A stretch of 64,000 nt of DNA from an uncultured Spartobacteria bacterium (GTDB lineage Bacteria; Verrucomicrobiota; Verrucomicrobiia; Chthoniobacterales; Chthoniobacteraceae). The DNA lies in NCBI GenBank assembly GCA_903919125.1, contig CAIXGS010000076.1, positions 248,001 to 312,000 of the forward strand, given 5' to 3'. Below the pieces are notes generated by a model. The model was not told the DNA's origin and did not search any database. It worked only from the letters and a program-made list of their open reading frames with translations. Shown here in pieces: positions 8,272 through 18,464 of the stretch (the stretch's first letter is position 1; each line of letters begins with the position of its first letter). The position numbers and the translations under genes are program-made.

Positions 8272-9689
8272 GCAAAAAGGTCGTGTACCACGCGCCCGTG
8301 GACGTCGGTGAGGCGGAAATCGCGGCCCGCGTAACGGTAAGTAAGCGCTTCGTGATTCAGGCCAAGTGCGTGCAAAAGCGTGGCGTGTAAATCGTGCATG
8401 TGCACCTTGTCGACGACGGCGTGATGGCCGTATTCGTCCGTCTCCCCGTAGGCGATTCCCTTTTTAAAACCGCCCCCCGCAAGCCAGATGGAAAAACCCG
8501 CAGGATTGTGATCGCGTCCCGTTCCGTTTTTCTCCGCGTAAGGTGTCCTTCCAAATTCGCCACCCCACCACACAATCGTATCCTCCAGCAGACCGCGCTG
8601 CTTGAGATCCGCCAGAAGCCCTGCCACTGGGCGATCCACGGCCTTGGCGTGTTCCCCGTGTTTCTTCAAATTTGAGTGCTGATCCCACGCCGGGTTGTTC
8701 GTGTTGTCCCCGTAATTGACCTGAATAAACCGCACACCGCTTTCGCAAAGACGCCGAGCGAGAAGGCATTGGCGCCCAAAGTTGTCCGTGGGCTTTTCGC
8801 CGATACCATAAAGCGCGAGGGTTTCCGCCGACTCGCCTTCTATTCCCAAAACAGCGGGAGCGGAGTCCTGCATCTTCCACGCCAACTCGTAACTACTGAG
8901 AACGGCTTCCAACTCCGTCTCGCCCGGCTTCTGGCGCAACTGCTCCGCATTGAGCTCCTTTAGCAGATCAAATTGCCGGCGCGCCTCCTCGGGACTTCGT
9001 GGAGAACGTAGGTTGCCAATCGTGGCATCCTTGGCTGGAACGCCCGCCCGCCCGATGCTCGTCCCTTGAAAAACCGCCGGCAAAAACGCATTCCCATAAT
9101 TGCGCGGCCCGCCATTGCCGAGGCTCGGACTGATCGTGACGAAGGAAGGCAAATTCTCATTTTCCGCTCCCAACCCGTACGAGATCCAAGCCCCCATGGA
9201 TGGCCGCACAAAATTGGTGCTGCCCGTGTGCAAAAACAACGTGGCCGGTCCGTGCGCAATCCCCTCGGTGTGCATGGAGCGAATCACGCACAAATCATCC
9301 ATATGCTGCGCCATTTCAGGAAAAAGGTTCGACGCCCAAAGTCCGCTCTGACCGTTTTGTGCAAAATCCCAAAGCGACTTCATGACGCGCTGCTGAGGAC
9401 TTTTTCCTGTCTTGGCGAGGCTGCGCAAATCCGCGAAGTCCAGCATCCGACCGTCCTCGCGCTCAAGCAGCGGCTTGTGATCGAAGGAATCGACGTGACT
9501 GACGCCGCCCTGCATGAAGAGGAAAATAATGCGCTTCGCCCGCGGCTTGTGATGAGGCTCTTTTGAGGAAACTGGCCCCCCTTCAGCACGCGCCAATTGT
9601 TCGGCGGCAAGACCGGCAAGAGCCAGTTGCCCAAAGCCGCAGCCGAGAGTCTGCAAGGCACTGCGGCGAGTAAATAGCGAAGGGTTCAT
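8268..9689 (-). CDS. DUF1501 exported protein
   Basis: A 473-residue protein of the DUF1501 family, which has the alkaline phosphatase/sulfatase superfamily fold. The N terminus has an export signal (RRSALQTLGCGFGQLALAGLA) with a twin-arginine look. Then come KRIIFLFMQGGVSHVDSFDHK (core FLFMQGGVSHVDSFDHK, near residues 55-72), SSLGNGGPRNYG-like repeats and the C-terminal WWGGEFGRTPYAEKNGTGRD HN block, where the expected metal-site residues lie. In these phyla it normally pairs with a DUF1549/DUF1553 protein, as here (12 bp apart). Substrate unknown. Confidence 0.93.
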   Translation of the reverse strand: MNPSLFTRRSALQTLGCGFGQLALAGLAAEQLARAEGGPVSSKEPHHKPRAKRIIFLFMQGGVSHVDSFDHKPLLEREDGRMLDFADLRSLAKTGKSPQQRVMKSLWDFAQNGQSGLWASNLFPEMAQHMDDLCVIRSMHTEGIAHGPATLFLHTGSTNFVRPSMGAWISYGLGAENENLPSFVTISPSLGNGGPRNYGNAFLPAVFQGTSIGRAGVPAKDATIGNLRSPRSPEEARRQFDLLKELNAEQLRQKPGETELEAVLSSYELAWKMQDSAPAVLGIEGESAETLALYGIGEKPTDNFGRQCLLARRLCESGVRFIQVNYGDNTNNPAWDQHSNLKKHGEHAKAVDRPVAGLLADLKQRGLLEDTIVWWGGEFGRTPYAEKNGTGRDHNPAGFSIWLAGGGFKKGIAYGETDEYGHHAVVDKVHMHDLHATLLHALGLNHEALTYRYAGRDFRLTDVHGRVVHDLFA

Positions 9690-9701
9690 GAGGAATGAGG
9701 G

Positions 9702-12581
9702 TTACTCAAGGTAGCGAAAGTCAATGGAGCAGAACAGCATCTGGTGTAACTGCTGCCACGATTCTTCGGGTGGACAAGTGGCGTTTGCTAAAAAGCGTTG
9801 GCAAGAAAGCCGCTCGGCAGCCCGCGGGGGCCGGCCCAGAATTCGGGTAAAGGCGCGCGTCAACCGAGCCTCGTCATTCTCATTTTGGGCGAGCGTCTGG
9901 GCGGCGGCCAGACTCGCCTGTTGAGCTACAAACGGGTGATTCAGCAGATACAGCGCCTGCGGGGCGACGGTGCTAGTGTTTCGCTGGCCCATGGGTTGGT
10001 TAATGTTTCCAAAATCAAACACCTCGAAAAGCTCCAATCGTTTGTTGCGGAAAGCCGGCGTGTAAACCCCGCGCCGATTGTCCTCAAAAACGTAAGCGTA
10101 CTCGATGTTTTGCGCCGAGGAATTGTTCGCGTCGATATCTCCTGCGCCCTTAATGTTGGGTCCCCCAACACTCGTGTCCAAGTTCCCGCCGATCCACAGC
10201 AACGCGTCGCGCAACTGCTCCGCACTGAGCCGTCGCCGATTTGCGTGGGCAAAAAGCGCGTTCTCCGGATCGCTTGCATCCGCCGAAGAGACCGCCTGCT
10301 GCCAGCCGCGCGAGAGCACGATTTCCCGAATAAGTTTTTTCACACTCCACCCCTCTTGCACAAATCGAGTGGCCAAGTAATCCAGCAATTCTGGGTGTGA
10401 CGGCACATCGCCCGTGGTCCCAAAGTTGTCCACACTGCGCACGATCCCAGCGCCAAAAAGCCAGTTCCAAATCCGATTGACCTGCACCCGCGCGGTGAGC
10501 GGATTTTGCGCGCTGGCAATCCAATCCGCAAGTTGAAGTCGGCCGCTCGCTTCTCCGGAAATGGGCGTGGCCTCCCCTTGAAGTGCGACTTGCAGAAAAC
10601 CGCGCGGTACTGTTTCCCCCCGCTGCCGCTCCACTCCGCGAATTCGGATTTGCGTGTCCGCGGCATGAGGATCGTCTTCCACAGCCATCGTGGTCTCCCG
10701 ACGTGCACCTTCCTTGATGGCTTTTTTGATGGCAGCCTCGAGTTCGCGCACCCGTTTTTTGGAATCAGCGGCCGCTTTGTTGTCCGCAAAATCTTCGCCC
10801 TTCACCGCAGGCGCACCTTCCTCCAAAAGCTGCAACGCATCCACGGTCACGAAATTCGTGGTGCCTTCATTGCTGATCATGACGTACCCCGCGCCATCGT
10901 TCTCAAACCGGTACTTTCCGAGCGACACAAAGCGTCCATCAATGGGCGGCACCTCGGTTTGATCCACAAAGACGGTGTCCTCGCCATCCGCGTGTAGGAT
11001 GTTGACTCGGACGTTTTTAGCTCGCCCAGGAGCATGGGTGTAAGCGAGTCGCACTTCATACCGCGCGGTTTTAGGGATTATCGGAGTAAAGGTGACCGTT
11101 TTCTCGCCTTTGCCTGTATTGTTGTCACTCAAGTAGCCTTTGCCAATGAAGGAGCGCACAAATGTGGAGTGCTTCCATTCCCCAACAACCTTGGCGTCAC
11201 CATCATCCAAAATTATCCCAGAAAGTTGGGCCACGGGAATAGCAGTCCCAGCCACTGCGCCCGTTCCAGCGGCCGTAAGCGAGGCGGAAGCGGCGCTTAA
11301 CTCTGCCTGAGCAGTTTCAAGCTCTTTCCTTAAGGCGGCGAGGCGCTCCTCCTGCATTTTGACAGCAGCCTCCTCCTGAGCAGCTTCTGCGGGGAGCGGG
11401 ATGGAAATCCAACGCGCCACATTGTCCGTGTAATTAAATAAGGTCTTGGTGGACGCGAAAATTCCGGCAAGCGCGTAGTAGTCCTTTTGGGGGATGGGAT
11501 CGAACTTGTGATCGTGGCATCGGGCGCACCCGATGGTCTGTCCGAGGAAAGCGCGTCCAACGGTTTCGAGTTGTTCGTCTATCACGTCGAAGCGCAGGAG
11601 TTGCTTGTCCTGTTCTTCGTAATTGGTGGGACCGAGAGCCAAAAAGGCGGTGGCAGTAAGCTTACGGCGGCGCTCCGAGGCGTCTTTGCTCGGAAGAAGA
11701 TCTCCGGCAAGTTGCTCGCGGATGAACTGGTCAAAAGGCAAATCTGCGTTGAAGGCTGAAACCACGTAGTCTCGAAAACGCCACGCGTCTTTGAAAAGAA
11801 GAGTGCGCCCACCACCACTGGACTCTGCAAACCGTACGACATCCAACCAGTGCCTGCCCCATGTCTCCCCGAAACGTGGACTAGCGAGCAATTCGTCCAC
11901 CAGTTCCGTAATGGCCGAGAGGCGATCCTTTCCTGCTCTCAACAAAAAGGTCTGTAATTCCTCAGGGGTCGGAGGCAGTCCGGAGAGCGTAAAGTGGAGT
12001 CGACGCGCGAGAACCTCAGGCGTTGCATCAGGCGCAGGGGAGCGGTTTGACGTCTCCATTTTGGCCAGTAGAAAACAGTCAATCTCAGAACGCGCCCAAG
12101 CCGTGTTTTTTACAACAGGAGCCGCCGTCTCTTTTACTGGCGCATAGCACCAGAACTTCCGTCCCGCCGCCACGCTAAGTCCCTGCTGCTTTTGAGTAGC
12201 CTTAACCGCCACGCGCGGATCTGGGGCGCCGCTTTTAACCCATTCCTCAAGAATACCCACCTCCTCGGAAGAAAGCTTTTGCTTGGGAGGCATTTGCAGG
12301 TCGCGATTTTTATATCGAACCGCCTCGATCAAAAGACTTTTTTCCACCTCATTGGGAACCAACGCTGGCCCAGTGTCCCCGCCTCTGCTCCAACCCTCCT
12401 GCGAGTCAAGACTGAGCCCACCTTTGATTTTCTTTTCGGCGCTGTGACATTCAAAACAGCGTTCCACAAGGAGCGGCCTTACCTTGCGCTCGAAAAAGTC
12501 CACGCCCGCATGATCCGCAGCCCCCACCGATGAAAGGCCCATGGCACTCAAAGCAGCAATCTTGAGCAGAGGATATTTCAT
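9702..12581 (-). CDS. exported cytochrome c-type DUF1549/DUF1553 (PSD1-group) protein
   Basis: A 959-residue exported protein. After a signal peptide comes a planctomycete-type cytochrome c domain with heme motif CFECH (near residue 42), then DUF1549 with a second CxxCH ([20 protein letters not shown]). A middle region carries a carbohydrate-binding-like beta domain ([20 protein letters not shown]). DUF1553 follows, with [21 protein letters not shown] and [15 protein letters not shown]. It is first in the operon with the DUF1501 and ThuA genes. The family is tied to degradation of complex polysaccharides by association; no substrate can be read here. Confidence 0.93.
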   Translation of the reverse strand: MKYPLLKIAALSAMGLSSVGAADHAGVDFFERKVRPLLVERCFECHSAEKKIKGGLSLDSQEGWSRGGDTGPALVPNEVEKSLLIEAVRYKNRDLQMPPKQKLSSEEVGILEEWVKSGAPDPRVAVKATQKQQGLSVAAGRKFWCYAPVKETAAPVVKNTAWARSEIDCFLLAKMETSNRSPAPDATPEVLARRLHFTLSGLPPTPEELQTFLLRAGKDRLSAITELVDELLASPRFGETWGRHWLDVVRFAESSGGGRTLLFKDAWRFRDYVVSAFNADLPFDQFIREQLAGDLLPSKDASERRRKLTATAFLALGPTNYEEQDKQLLRFDVIDEQLETVGRAFLGQTIGCARCHDHKFDPIPQKDYYALAGIFASTKTLFNYTDNVARWISIPLPAEAAQEEAAVKMQEERLAALRKELETAQAELSAASASLTAAGTGAVAGTAIPVAQLSGIILDDGDAKVVGEWKHSTFVRSFIGKGYLSDNNTGKGEKTVTFTPIIPKTARYEVRLAYTHAPGRAKNVRVNILHADGEDTVFVDQTEVPPIDGRFVSLGKYRFENDGAGYVMISNEGTTNFVTVDALQLLEEGAPAVKGEDFADNKAAADSKKRVRELEAAIKKAIKEGARRETTMAVEDDPHAADTQIRIRGVERQRGETVPRGFLQVALQGEATPISGEASGRLQLADWIASAQNPLTARVQVNRIWNWLFGAGIVRSVDNFGTTGDVPSHPELLDYLATRFVQEGWSVKKLIREIVLSRGWQQAVSSADASDPENALFAHANRRRLSAEQLRDALLWIGGNLDTSVGGPNIKGAGDIDANNSSAQNIEYAYVFEDNRRGVYTPAFRNKRLELFEVFDFGNINQPMGQRNTSTVAPQALYLLNHPFVAQQASLAAAQTLAQNENDEARLTRAFTRILGRPPRAAERLSCQRFLANATCPPEESWQQLHQMLFCSIDFRYLE

Positions 12582-12691
12582 CGGGGGTACTGAGATAAGC
12601 GCATAGCGGCCTTTTCTTTGAAAGAAAAACCAGATTCCCCAAAAAAGCAGTGCTCAGGCGAGCGCTATTCTTAGTCAAGATATCCACAACG

Positions 12692-12737
12692 ATCCCTAAC
12701 TTTCGCAGGACGATCGACGCCGACAGAAATTAGGGAT
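12692..12737. repeat. 8-bp inverted repeat upstream of dnaG
   Basis: ATCCCTAA (12692-12699) and TTAGGGAT (12730-12737) are a perfect inverted repeat separated by 30 bases, 46 bp before the dnaG start. The ATTAGGGA half recurs at 14652-14659, between dnaG and rpoD. Candidate operator or leader stem; no known regulator is assigned. Confidence 0.35.
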
Positions 12738-12782
12738 GCTAGAACTTCGACCCAGCGTATGCTATAGATAACCGCTCCACCC

Positions 12783-14633
12783 ATGTCGCGCATCCCCGAG
12801 GAAATCATTCAGCAAGTTGCCGCCGCCAACGACATCGTGGAGGTGATCGGCGGCTATTTTCCTCTTAAACGTTCCGGGCCCACCTTCAAAGCGCTGTGCC
12901 CGTTTCACCAGGAACGCTCCCCCTCGTTCAACGTCAATCCGGCTCGACAAATTTTTAAATGTTTCGGCTGCGGAGCGGGAGGTTCTGTGTTCAGGTTCGT
13001 GATGGATTACGAGCACCTCGATTTTGCGGCTGCAGTTCGCAAGCTTGCCGAAAAAGTCGGGATTCGCATCGAAACACAGGAACTCACCGCCGATGACCGT
13101 CGACGTCTTGGCCAGCGTCGGCGTTTGTTAGCCCTACACGCCGATGCGGCAACGTTTTTCCACCACCACCTCCTCAAAAGTCCAGACGCCCATGTCGCTC
13201 GCGAATACCTCAAAGGACGCGGCATCAATTCCGCGACCGCGAAAGCCTGGACCCTCGGCTACGCGCCCAATGGTTGGGATCACTGTGCCCGATGGGCCCG
13301 CTCCAAGAACTATTCCCAAGAAGACCTCCTCGCGAGCGGCTTGGTTTCGTCCCGAGATCAGGAAAACCCCGGCAGCGATTGCTATGACCGCTTCCGTGCT
13401 CGGGTCATGTTCCCGATTTGCAACGACAACGGAGAGGTTATTGCCTTTTCAGGGCGAATTTTAGAGGCAGACGCCAAGACCGCCAAATACGTCAATTCCC
13501 CTGAAACCATCCTCTTCACCAAAGGGGCTGTCTTATTCGGACTGCACCGTTCCAAGCGGGCACTCATCGATAAGCGCAAGGCGATCGTGTGTGAGGGACA
13601 GTTGGACCTCATTACGGCGTTCGAAGCAGGAGTTCAAAACGTCATCGCGCCCCAAGGAACCGCGTTTACGCCCAAACAAGCACGTATTCTAAAGCGTTAT
13701 GTCGAGGAGGTCATCCTTTGCTTTGACTCCGACGCAGCCGGTGAAAAAGCCGCCGAACGCTCCTTGCCCTCCCTTCTTAAAGAGGGCATCGCAGTTCGTG
13801 TAGCCAGTCTGCCGCAGGGAGAGGACCCAGATTCACTGATCCGCTCCCAAGGTGCAGACGTGTTTAGCGCTAGAATGGACGCCGCACGCGAGTTCTTTGA
13901 CTTCCAAGTTGACAGGCTGGCCACGCAACCAAACTTCGACTCTGCAAGAGGCCGCAACGCAGCCGCACACAAACTCGCTGACTCACTCGGGTGGATCGAG
14001 GATCGCGTGCTTCGGGAGATGCACGTGCAAAGAGTCGCCACCCGACTGGGACTCGCGGCAGTCGATTTAAACAAGCTCGCTGCGATCGCTGCACAACGAA
14101 ACGAATCAATGCAGTCGCGCCAAAGTGAAGAGAATTACCAGGGACATTCGCTCTCGGAGCCCACGCCAACCAGTCCAACGGAGGCTCCGATAAAGGCCGA
14201 ACCAACCATCGAACTGCTGGCCTTGGTGCTGATGCACTCTTTGGAAGCACGCTTGTGGTTATTGGAGGAGGACTGGAGAGCGCAGTTGCAAGCGGAACCG
14301 CAGGGGGAAATTATCGAACAGATTCTAGAACGCTCAGAATACTTGGAGGAACCGGAAACGCTGCATCGCTTTCTTTCGAGTTTGTCTCCCGCGATGGAAT
14401 CTTTCGCGACGACCCTGCTAGACAAAATGCCCCCACAACATCCCCTCGCGGTCGCCCAGGACTGCTGGAGCGAACTGGAGCGCAGACAAATCCGGCGCCA
14501 GATGGACGCGGCCAAGGCAAGGCAACGTAATCCAGCGCTTTCCTTAGAGGAGACAGCGGGACTGCATCAACAAATCCTTGACCTTCAGAGACGGCTAGTA
14601 GATATTGCTCGGCCTTTTTCCCCTTTGCGCTAG
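12783..14633 (+). CDS. dnaG: DNA primase
   Basis: DnaG makes RNA primers for replication. It is 616 residues long, a normal size. The N-terminal CHC2 zinc finger has C39, H42, C60 and C63 (LCPFHQERSPSF and FKCFGCGAGG). The Toprim catalytic core has VCEGQLDLITAFEAG, with the conserved Glu, and LCFDSDAAGEKAAERSLP, with the acidic metal-binding residues. The C-terminal part (about 440-616) is a divergent helicase-binding region. It precedes rpoD by 192 bp, the dnaG-rpoD order of the classic macromolecular synthesis operon, without rpsU in view. Confidence 0.96.
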   Translation: MSRIPEEIIQQVAAANDIVEVIGGYFPLKRSGPTFKALCPFHQERSPSFNVNPARQIFKCFGCGAGGSVFRFVMDYEHLDFAAAVRKLAEKVGIRIETQELTADDRRRLGQRRRLLALHADAATFFHHHLLKSPDAHVAREYLKGRGINSATAKAWTLGYAPNGWDHCARWARSKNYSQEDLLASGLVSSRDQENPGSDCYDRFRARVMFPICNDNGEVIAFSGRILEADAKTAKYVNSPETILFTKGAVLFGLHRSKRALIDKRKAIVCEGQLDLITAFEAGVQNVIAPQGTAFTPKQARILKRYVEEVILCFDSDAAGEKAAERSLPSLLKEGIAVRVASLPQGEDPDSLIRSQGADVFSARMDAAREFFDFQVDRLATQPNFDSARGRNAAAHKLADSLGWIEDRVLREMHVQRVATRLGLAAVDLNKLAAIAAQRNESMQSRQSEENYQGHSLSEPTPTSPTEAPIKAEPTIELLALVLMHSLEARLWLLEEDWRAQLQAEPQGEIIEQILERSEYLEEPETLHRFLSSLSPAMESFATTLLDKMPPQHPLAVAQDCWSELERRQIRRQMDAAKARQRNPALSLEETAGLHQQILDLQRRLVDIARPFSPLR

Positions 14634-14653
14634 CTCGTTTCCTTACCTTAGAT

Positions 14654-14697
14654 TAGGGAAATACCCTAGCGCTTGAACCGGATTTTTTTCTTTTTAA
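14654..14697 (+). terminator. weak hairpin and T-rich tract between dnaG and rpoD
   Basis: TAGGG (14654-14658) pairs with CCCTA (14664-14668) around AAATA. A T-rich tract (seven T, C, five T) lies 14 bases further on, at 14683-14695. The stem is short and the tract detached, so this may only lower read-through from dnaG into rpoD. Confidence 0.25.
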
Positions 14698-14825
14698 CAG
14701 AGCCTTTCTTCCGAACCCATCCACTCAGCCTCCTACTCCGACTCCCTCGGAATATCGCACTATCGCAATAGGCTTCCTCTTCGGAAGGAGCCGCTCCCAA
14801 ACCCCAATCTGAGGGTTACCACCCA

Positions 14826-17300
14826 ATGTCTTCTGACAAACTAAAAGCGAAACTCACGACAAAATCCCCCGCAAAAGTGAAGGGAAAAGCCCCAGCAAAG
14901 GTGATCTCCAAAGCGCCCACTGGGATCAAACCCGCCGCGAAGCCAGTTCCTCTGAAACCGAGCAAGGGTGCGTCTTTGAAAACAGTGAAACCAGTTGGGA
15001 AGCCGGTCGCAAAGGCTGCTGCAAAACCTGCGCCCAGACCCGCGCCAGCGAAAAATAAAAAAACTGCGCCCAAGGCAAAGAGCAAGCCTCAGATTAAGGC
15101 AGAAGGCCGAGTCGCAGTTAAAAATCCAGTTCAGCCCACGGCAAAAGCCGCCCACAAAACACCTTCCCCTAAGGCGCTCAAAACCTCTTCCGCAAAGTCT
15201 TCTGGAAAGACTACAAAGGGCAAGCCTGTGACAAGGGCGACGAGTCCAGTGGCCCAGAAGCGGGTTGCTGCCCCGAAAGTTGCCGTGAAGGCCGTAAAAA
15301 CTGCACCTCAGAAAGGTCGCAGCGCGCCTCAAACCAAGCAGCCTGCGTCATCCCCCAAGATTGCAGCGTCCTCAACGACCAAGCAAAAAGCGGCCAAACA
15401 AAAAGGCGAGACCGTGTCCAGAACGGCAACTCCCCCAGTCTCTCCCAAGCAGACCCAAAAAGCCGCTGTTCAGATTAAGCCGTCTTCTAAAGAGTCCTCA
15501 AAAGCGACGACGAAAACCAAGGCGCCTGAACCTGTGAAACCAAGCAAGGCGAAAGGAGCAATCGTTCCAGCGCCTTCGCTCGTCATCGCACCGAAAACGA
15601 CTCAAAAACAGGCTAAATCCGAAGGAGCTAAAACCAAACAGGGGAAAGGGAAAAACGAATCCTCCTCTAGCAGTGCATCCACCGGATCCAATCCGTTAGC
15701 GGCCGAGTTCGACATGGCCGACAAGCTGCGCGAGCTGATTCGTTTGGCCAAAGAACAGGGCTATCTCACCTTCGACGATCTGAATGAAGCCATCCCGGAT
15801 ACAGTCAGCGATCCGGAAGAAATGGAAATCATCCTCACGCGCTTGAGCGGGATGGAAATTCAAGTCATCGAAGCCTCAGACGTCGATCGCTTTAAAGACG
15901 GTAAAAAGGACGCAGAGGAAGACGAAGAAGATAAGACTGCCGACCAAAGGGCTGACATTTTAGATGATCCCGTGCGGATGTATCTAAAGCAAATGGGCCA
16001 AGTCCCCTTGCTGACCCGCGAGCAAGAAGTAGAAATTTCCAAGCGGATCGAAGACGCGGAATTAAATGTGCTTAAGCACATCAACCGTTACGGGTTTGTC
16101 TCAAAACTGTACACGGATCTTGCCTCGAAACTCTTGGAGGGCAAAGAACGCTTTGACCGCGTGATTCAGGACAAAAAAATCGAGAGCCGCGACAGCTACA
16201 TGAAGCTTCTTCCGAAGCTCATCAGCACACTTTCCGAAGCGGGAGACGAAGCCTCCCAACTCTACCAGCGCTTTCTCAAAACTGGTGAATCCGAAGCTTC
16301 CTCCAAGGTGTATCCGGATTTTAAGAAATCCCACGCCGCAATTCAGAAGCAGTATCCCAAGTTCTTCTTCAAACAGAAGGTGACCGAGGAGTTCGTGCAA
16401 CTCGCAGAGGAGGCAGCCAAGCTAGTCAACCGTTTGAGAGATGAATCCCTGAGCGGCAAAAAAGATGCGACCCAACGTCTGCGCGACCAACAGCTCGCCT
16501 GTTGGATGAGTACCGACGAGTTCCTCGGAGACTATCAGGAACTACGCCTCTGGATGCGCAAAGCACTCCGCGCCAAAACGGAAATGGTCGAGGCAAACTT
16601 GCGTCTGGTTATCTCCATCGCCAAAAAGTACACGAACCGCGGTCTCTCTTTCTTGGATCTCATTCAAGAAGGCAACATGGGGTTAATGAAGGCCGTAGAA
16701 AAATTTGAGTATCGCCGCGGCTACAAGTTCTCCACTTACGCCACCTGGTGGATCCGGCAGGCCATCACGCGCTCCATCGCAGACCAAGCGCGCACCATCC
16801 GCATCCCGGTCCACATGATCGAGACGATCAACAAGCTGATGCGGGTGCAGAAGCAGCTAGTGCAGGACTTTGGCCGCGAACCCACGCCCGAAGAAGTCGC
16901 AGAGGAAATTAATCTTCCTGTCGAACGCGTGCGGGCCGTACTCAAAATGGCCCAGCAACCCATCTCTTTGCAGTCCCCTGTGGGCGAAAGTGATGACACT
17001 AGTTTCGGAGACTTCATCCCAGATACCACCGCCGAAGATCCCTCCGATGTCACCGCTATCGCGTTGCTGAAGGAAAAAATTCGTGATGTGCTCGAATCTC
17101 TCACCGAAAGAGAACGTCAGGTGTTAGAACAACGCTTCGGCCTAGTGGACGGCTACAGCCGCACTTTGGAGGAAGTGGGGCGCCAGTTCCGTGTAACCCG
17201 CGAACGCATCCGGCAGATTGAGGCGAAAGCACTTCGCAAGATGCGCCATCCGACTCGGATTCGCCAGTTGGAAGGTTTCTTGGATGCTTCTGAGATGTAG
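14826..17300 (+). CDS. rpoD: primary sigma factor RpoD with long basic N-terminal extension
   Basis: Housekeeping sigma-70 factor. Residues from about 297 to the end form a complete group 1 sigma: region 1.1 ([20 protein letters not shown]), region 1.2 ([20 protein letters not shown], from about 381), a non-conserved region, regions 2.1-2.4 ([36 protein letters not shown]), region 3 ([20 protein letters not shown]) and region 4 ([20 protein letters not shown]). Residues 1 to about 290 are a low-complexity Lys/Ala/Pro/Ser chain resembling histone H1 tails. A GAGG ribosome site lies before the ATG at 14826. An internal ATG at 15714 would give an ordinary 528-residue sigma factor. Confidence 0.96.
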   Translation: MSSDKLKAKLTTKSPAKVKGKAPAKVISKAPTGIKPAAKPVPLKPSKGASLKTVKPVGKPVAKAAAKPAPRPAPAKNKKTAPKAKSKPQIKAEGRVAVKNPVQPTAKAAHKTPSPKALKTSSAKSSGKTTKGKPVTRATSPVAQKRVAAPKVAVKAVKTAPQKGRSAPQTKQPASSPKIAASSTTKQKAAKQKGETVSRTATPPVSPKQTQKAAVQIKPSSKESSKATTKTKAPEPVKPSKAKGAIVPAPSLVIAPKTTQKQAKSEGAKTKQGKGKNESSSSSASTGSNPLAAEFDMADKLRELIRLAKEQGYLTFDDLNEAIPDTVSDPEEMEIILTRLSGMEIQVIEASDVDRFKDGKKDAEEDEEDKTADQRADILDDPVRMYLKQMGQVPLLTREQEVEISKRIEDAELNVLKHINRYGFVSKLYTDLASKLLEGKERFDRVIQDKKIESRDSYMKLLPKLISTLSEAGDEASQLYQRFLKTGESEASSKVYPDFKKSHAAIQKQYPKFFFKQKVTEEFVQLAEEAAKLVNRLRDESLSGKKDATQRLRDQQLACWMSTDEFLGDYQELRLWMRKALRAKTEMVEANLRLVISIAKKYTNRGLSFLDLIQEGNMGLMKAVEKFEYRRGYKFSTYATWWIRQAITRSIADQARTIRIPVHMIETINKLMRVQKQLVQDFGREPTPEEVAEEINLPVERVRAVLKMAQQPISLQSPVGESDDTSFGDFIPDTTAEDPSDVTAIALLKEKIRDVLESLTERERQVLEQRFGLVDGYSRTLEEVGRQFRVTRERIRQIEAKALRKMRHPTRIRQLEGFLDASEM

Positions 17301-17324
17301 GAGTCTCGGAAAACTCCAATTTTC

Positions 17325-17852
17325 TTGCAGAGTTCGCCTCAGAATCCTGCGCAACATTTGCTGATCCTCGGTGTTTATTTCTACGTGCAGGCACAAAACC
17401 AAAACGCAGAAGATAGGCCACACCCTCAGGATCAGGCGCTGGACGAGTTACTGGGGCGCGCAAGTTTGCCTTTTTTAGAAGCTGGTTTTGCAAATCGGGT
17501 CCTGCAAACGATTGCCTGCGAAGATTCGAGCGGGCTGATGCAGAACTCTCAGAGCGAAAGAACCTCCGCAGAACGAGGGGGTCCCATTGACTCTTGGGCC
17601 ACGCGAATTGCATTGGTTGCTGCCTTGTTTGTTACCTGCGCTGGGCTTTTACTTTTCAATCTCCCCCAGCGAGGGACACAAGCTAACTCTGAAGTTTTAG
17701 CCACACACACACCCCTAGACGAAGCGGTGCTCATTCAAACGCTACAGTCCAACGCACTCACCTCGGATGATTTGGCGCTAGTCAGCAAGCTTGGCGAGGT
17801 ATTGGAAGCCGAATTATCCGCTCACAACAGTTTATGGCCGGATTACGAATAA
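17325..17852 (+). CDS. small single-span membrane protein downstream of rpoD
   Basis: 175 residues if it starts at TTG 17325; an in-frame GTG at 17385 would give 155, and neither has a clear ribosome site. The N-terminal cytoplasmic part has LDELLGRASLPFLEAGFANR, a short motif I associate with small Verrucomicrobia/Planctomycetes proteins encoded next to sigma factors and Spy-like genes. One membrane span follows (IALVAALFVTCAGLLLF, about residues 91-107), then an outside tail. It could play an anti-sigma-like role, but that is inference only. The stop overlaps the next gene by 19 bp. Confidence 0.6.
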   Translation: MQSSPQNPAQHLLILGVYFYVQAQNQNAEDRPHPQDQALDELLGRASLPFLEAGFANRVLQTIACEDSSGLMQNSQSERTSAERGGPIDSWATRIALVAALFVTCAGLLLFNLPQRGTQANSEVLATHTPLDEAVLIQTLQSNALTSDDLALVSKLGEVLEAELSAHNSLWPDYE

Positions 17853-18394
17853 GTCAGGCTCTGGCGCGTCATCGGCCCAGGTTCTGGGGAACGTTCTTTG
17901 CGGGGATGCTTTTTTTGTCCTGCCAGGACGCCGCTACTCTCAGGGCGCAACCCGAGGGCACTCCACCCGAGCCGCCCCCAGCAAAAGGCGCTGCAGCAAC
18001 TCCCGGGGAGCGTCCAAACCGCAAGCCGGTAGATCCTTTAGTCGAAATCATCCGTAGCCTGACCGCTGATCAGAAAAATCAGTTGATGGAGAACATTAAG
18101 GCTTGGCAACAAATCAGCCCCGATCTCAAACAAGCCCTGCGGAATCGAGATTCTCTCTTGCGTAAAAAATTCAAAGATGAAGTCGATGCTGCACTCGGGG
18201 ACACACCGCTTTCGGCCGAACAGCGAACCGCATTCGAAGATCGTTACCGAGACGAACGCAAAAAAATAGATTTAGGCCTGCGCGCTGAATTAGAAAGCCG
18301 ACGCAAGGCCGCGCTTGATGAAGTGGTGCAGCGACTCAAAAAGACGCTCACCGCCCCCGCCGGAACAGAGCCAACGCCAACGCCCGCACGGTAA
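17834..18394 (+). CDS. exported helical protein (Spy/DUF3106-like)
   Basis: A 186-residue protein with an N-terminal hydrophobic signal (WGTFFAGMLFLSC; the Cys could be a lipid site, but the lipobox is weak). A Pro-rich linker and a charged all-helical domain follow, with LTADQKNQLMENIKAWQQ and LSAEQRTAFEDRYRDERKK, the spacing of Spy-like periplasmic sensors or chaperones. The Pro/Thr-rich end is disordered. It overlaps the single-span gene by 19 bp, so the two are translated together. This suggests an envelope sensor pair following rpoD. Confidence 0.65.
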   Translation: MAGLRISQALARHRPRFWGTFFAGMLFLSCQDAATLRAQPEGTPPEPPPAKGAAATPGERPNRKPVDPLVEIIRSLTADQKNQLMENIKAWQQISPDLKQALRNRDSLLRKKFKDEVDAALGDTPLSAEQRTAFEDRYRDERKKIDLGLRAELESRRKAALDEVVQRLKKTLTAPAGTEPTPTPAR

Positions 18395-18464
18395 ACGGCT
18401 GAGAAAATAGCTGTGAAAAATTGGGGGGAGACAATTTCCACCGTACTCTCATTTCTTTCACCTC

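Noticed and set aside
13144-13464. Alternative plus-strand frame in the dnaG region
   Set aside because: It overlaps the dnaG zinc-finger/Toprim frame and shows no protein-like pattern.
17300-17317. GGAGT/ACTCC hairpin just after rpoD
   Set aside because: Only 5 bp of stem with a mixed AATTTTC tail; too weak to call a terminator, and the next gene probably shares the transcript.
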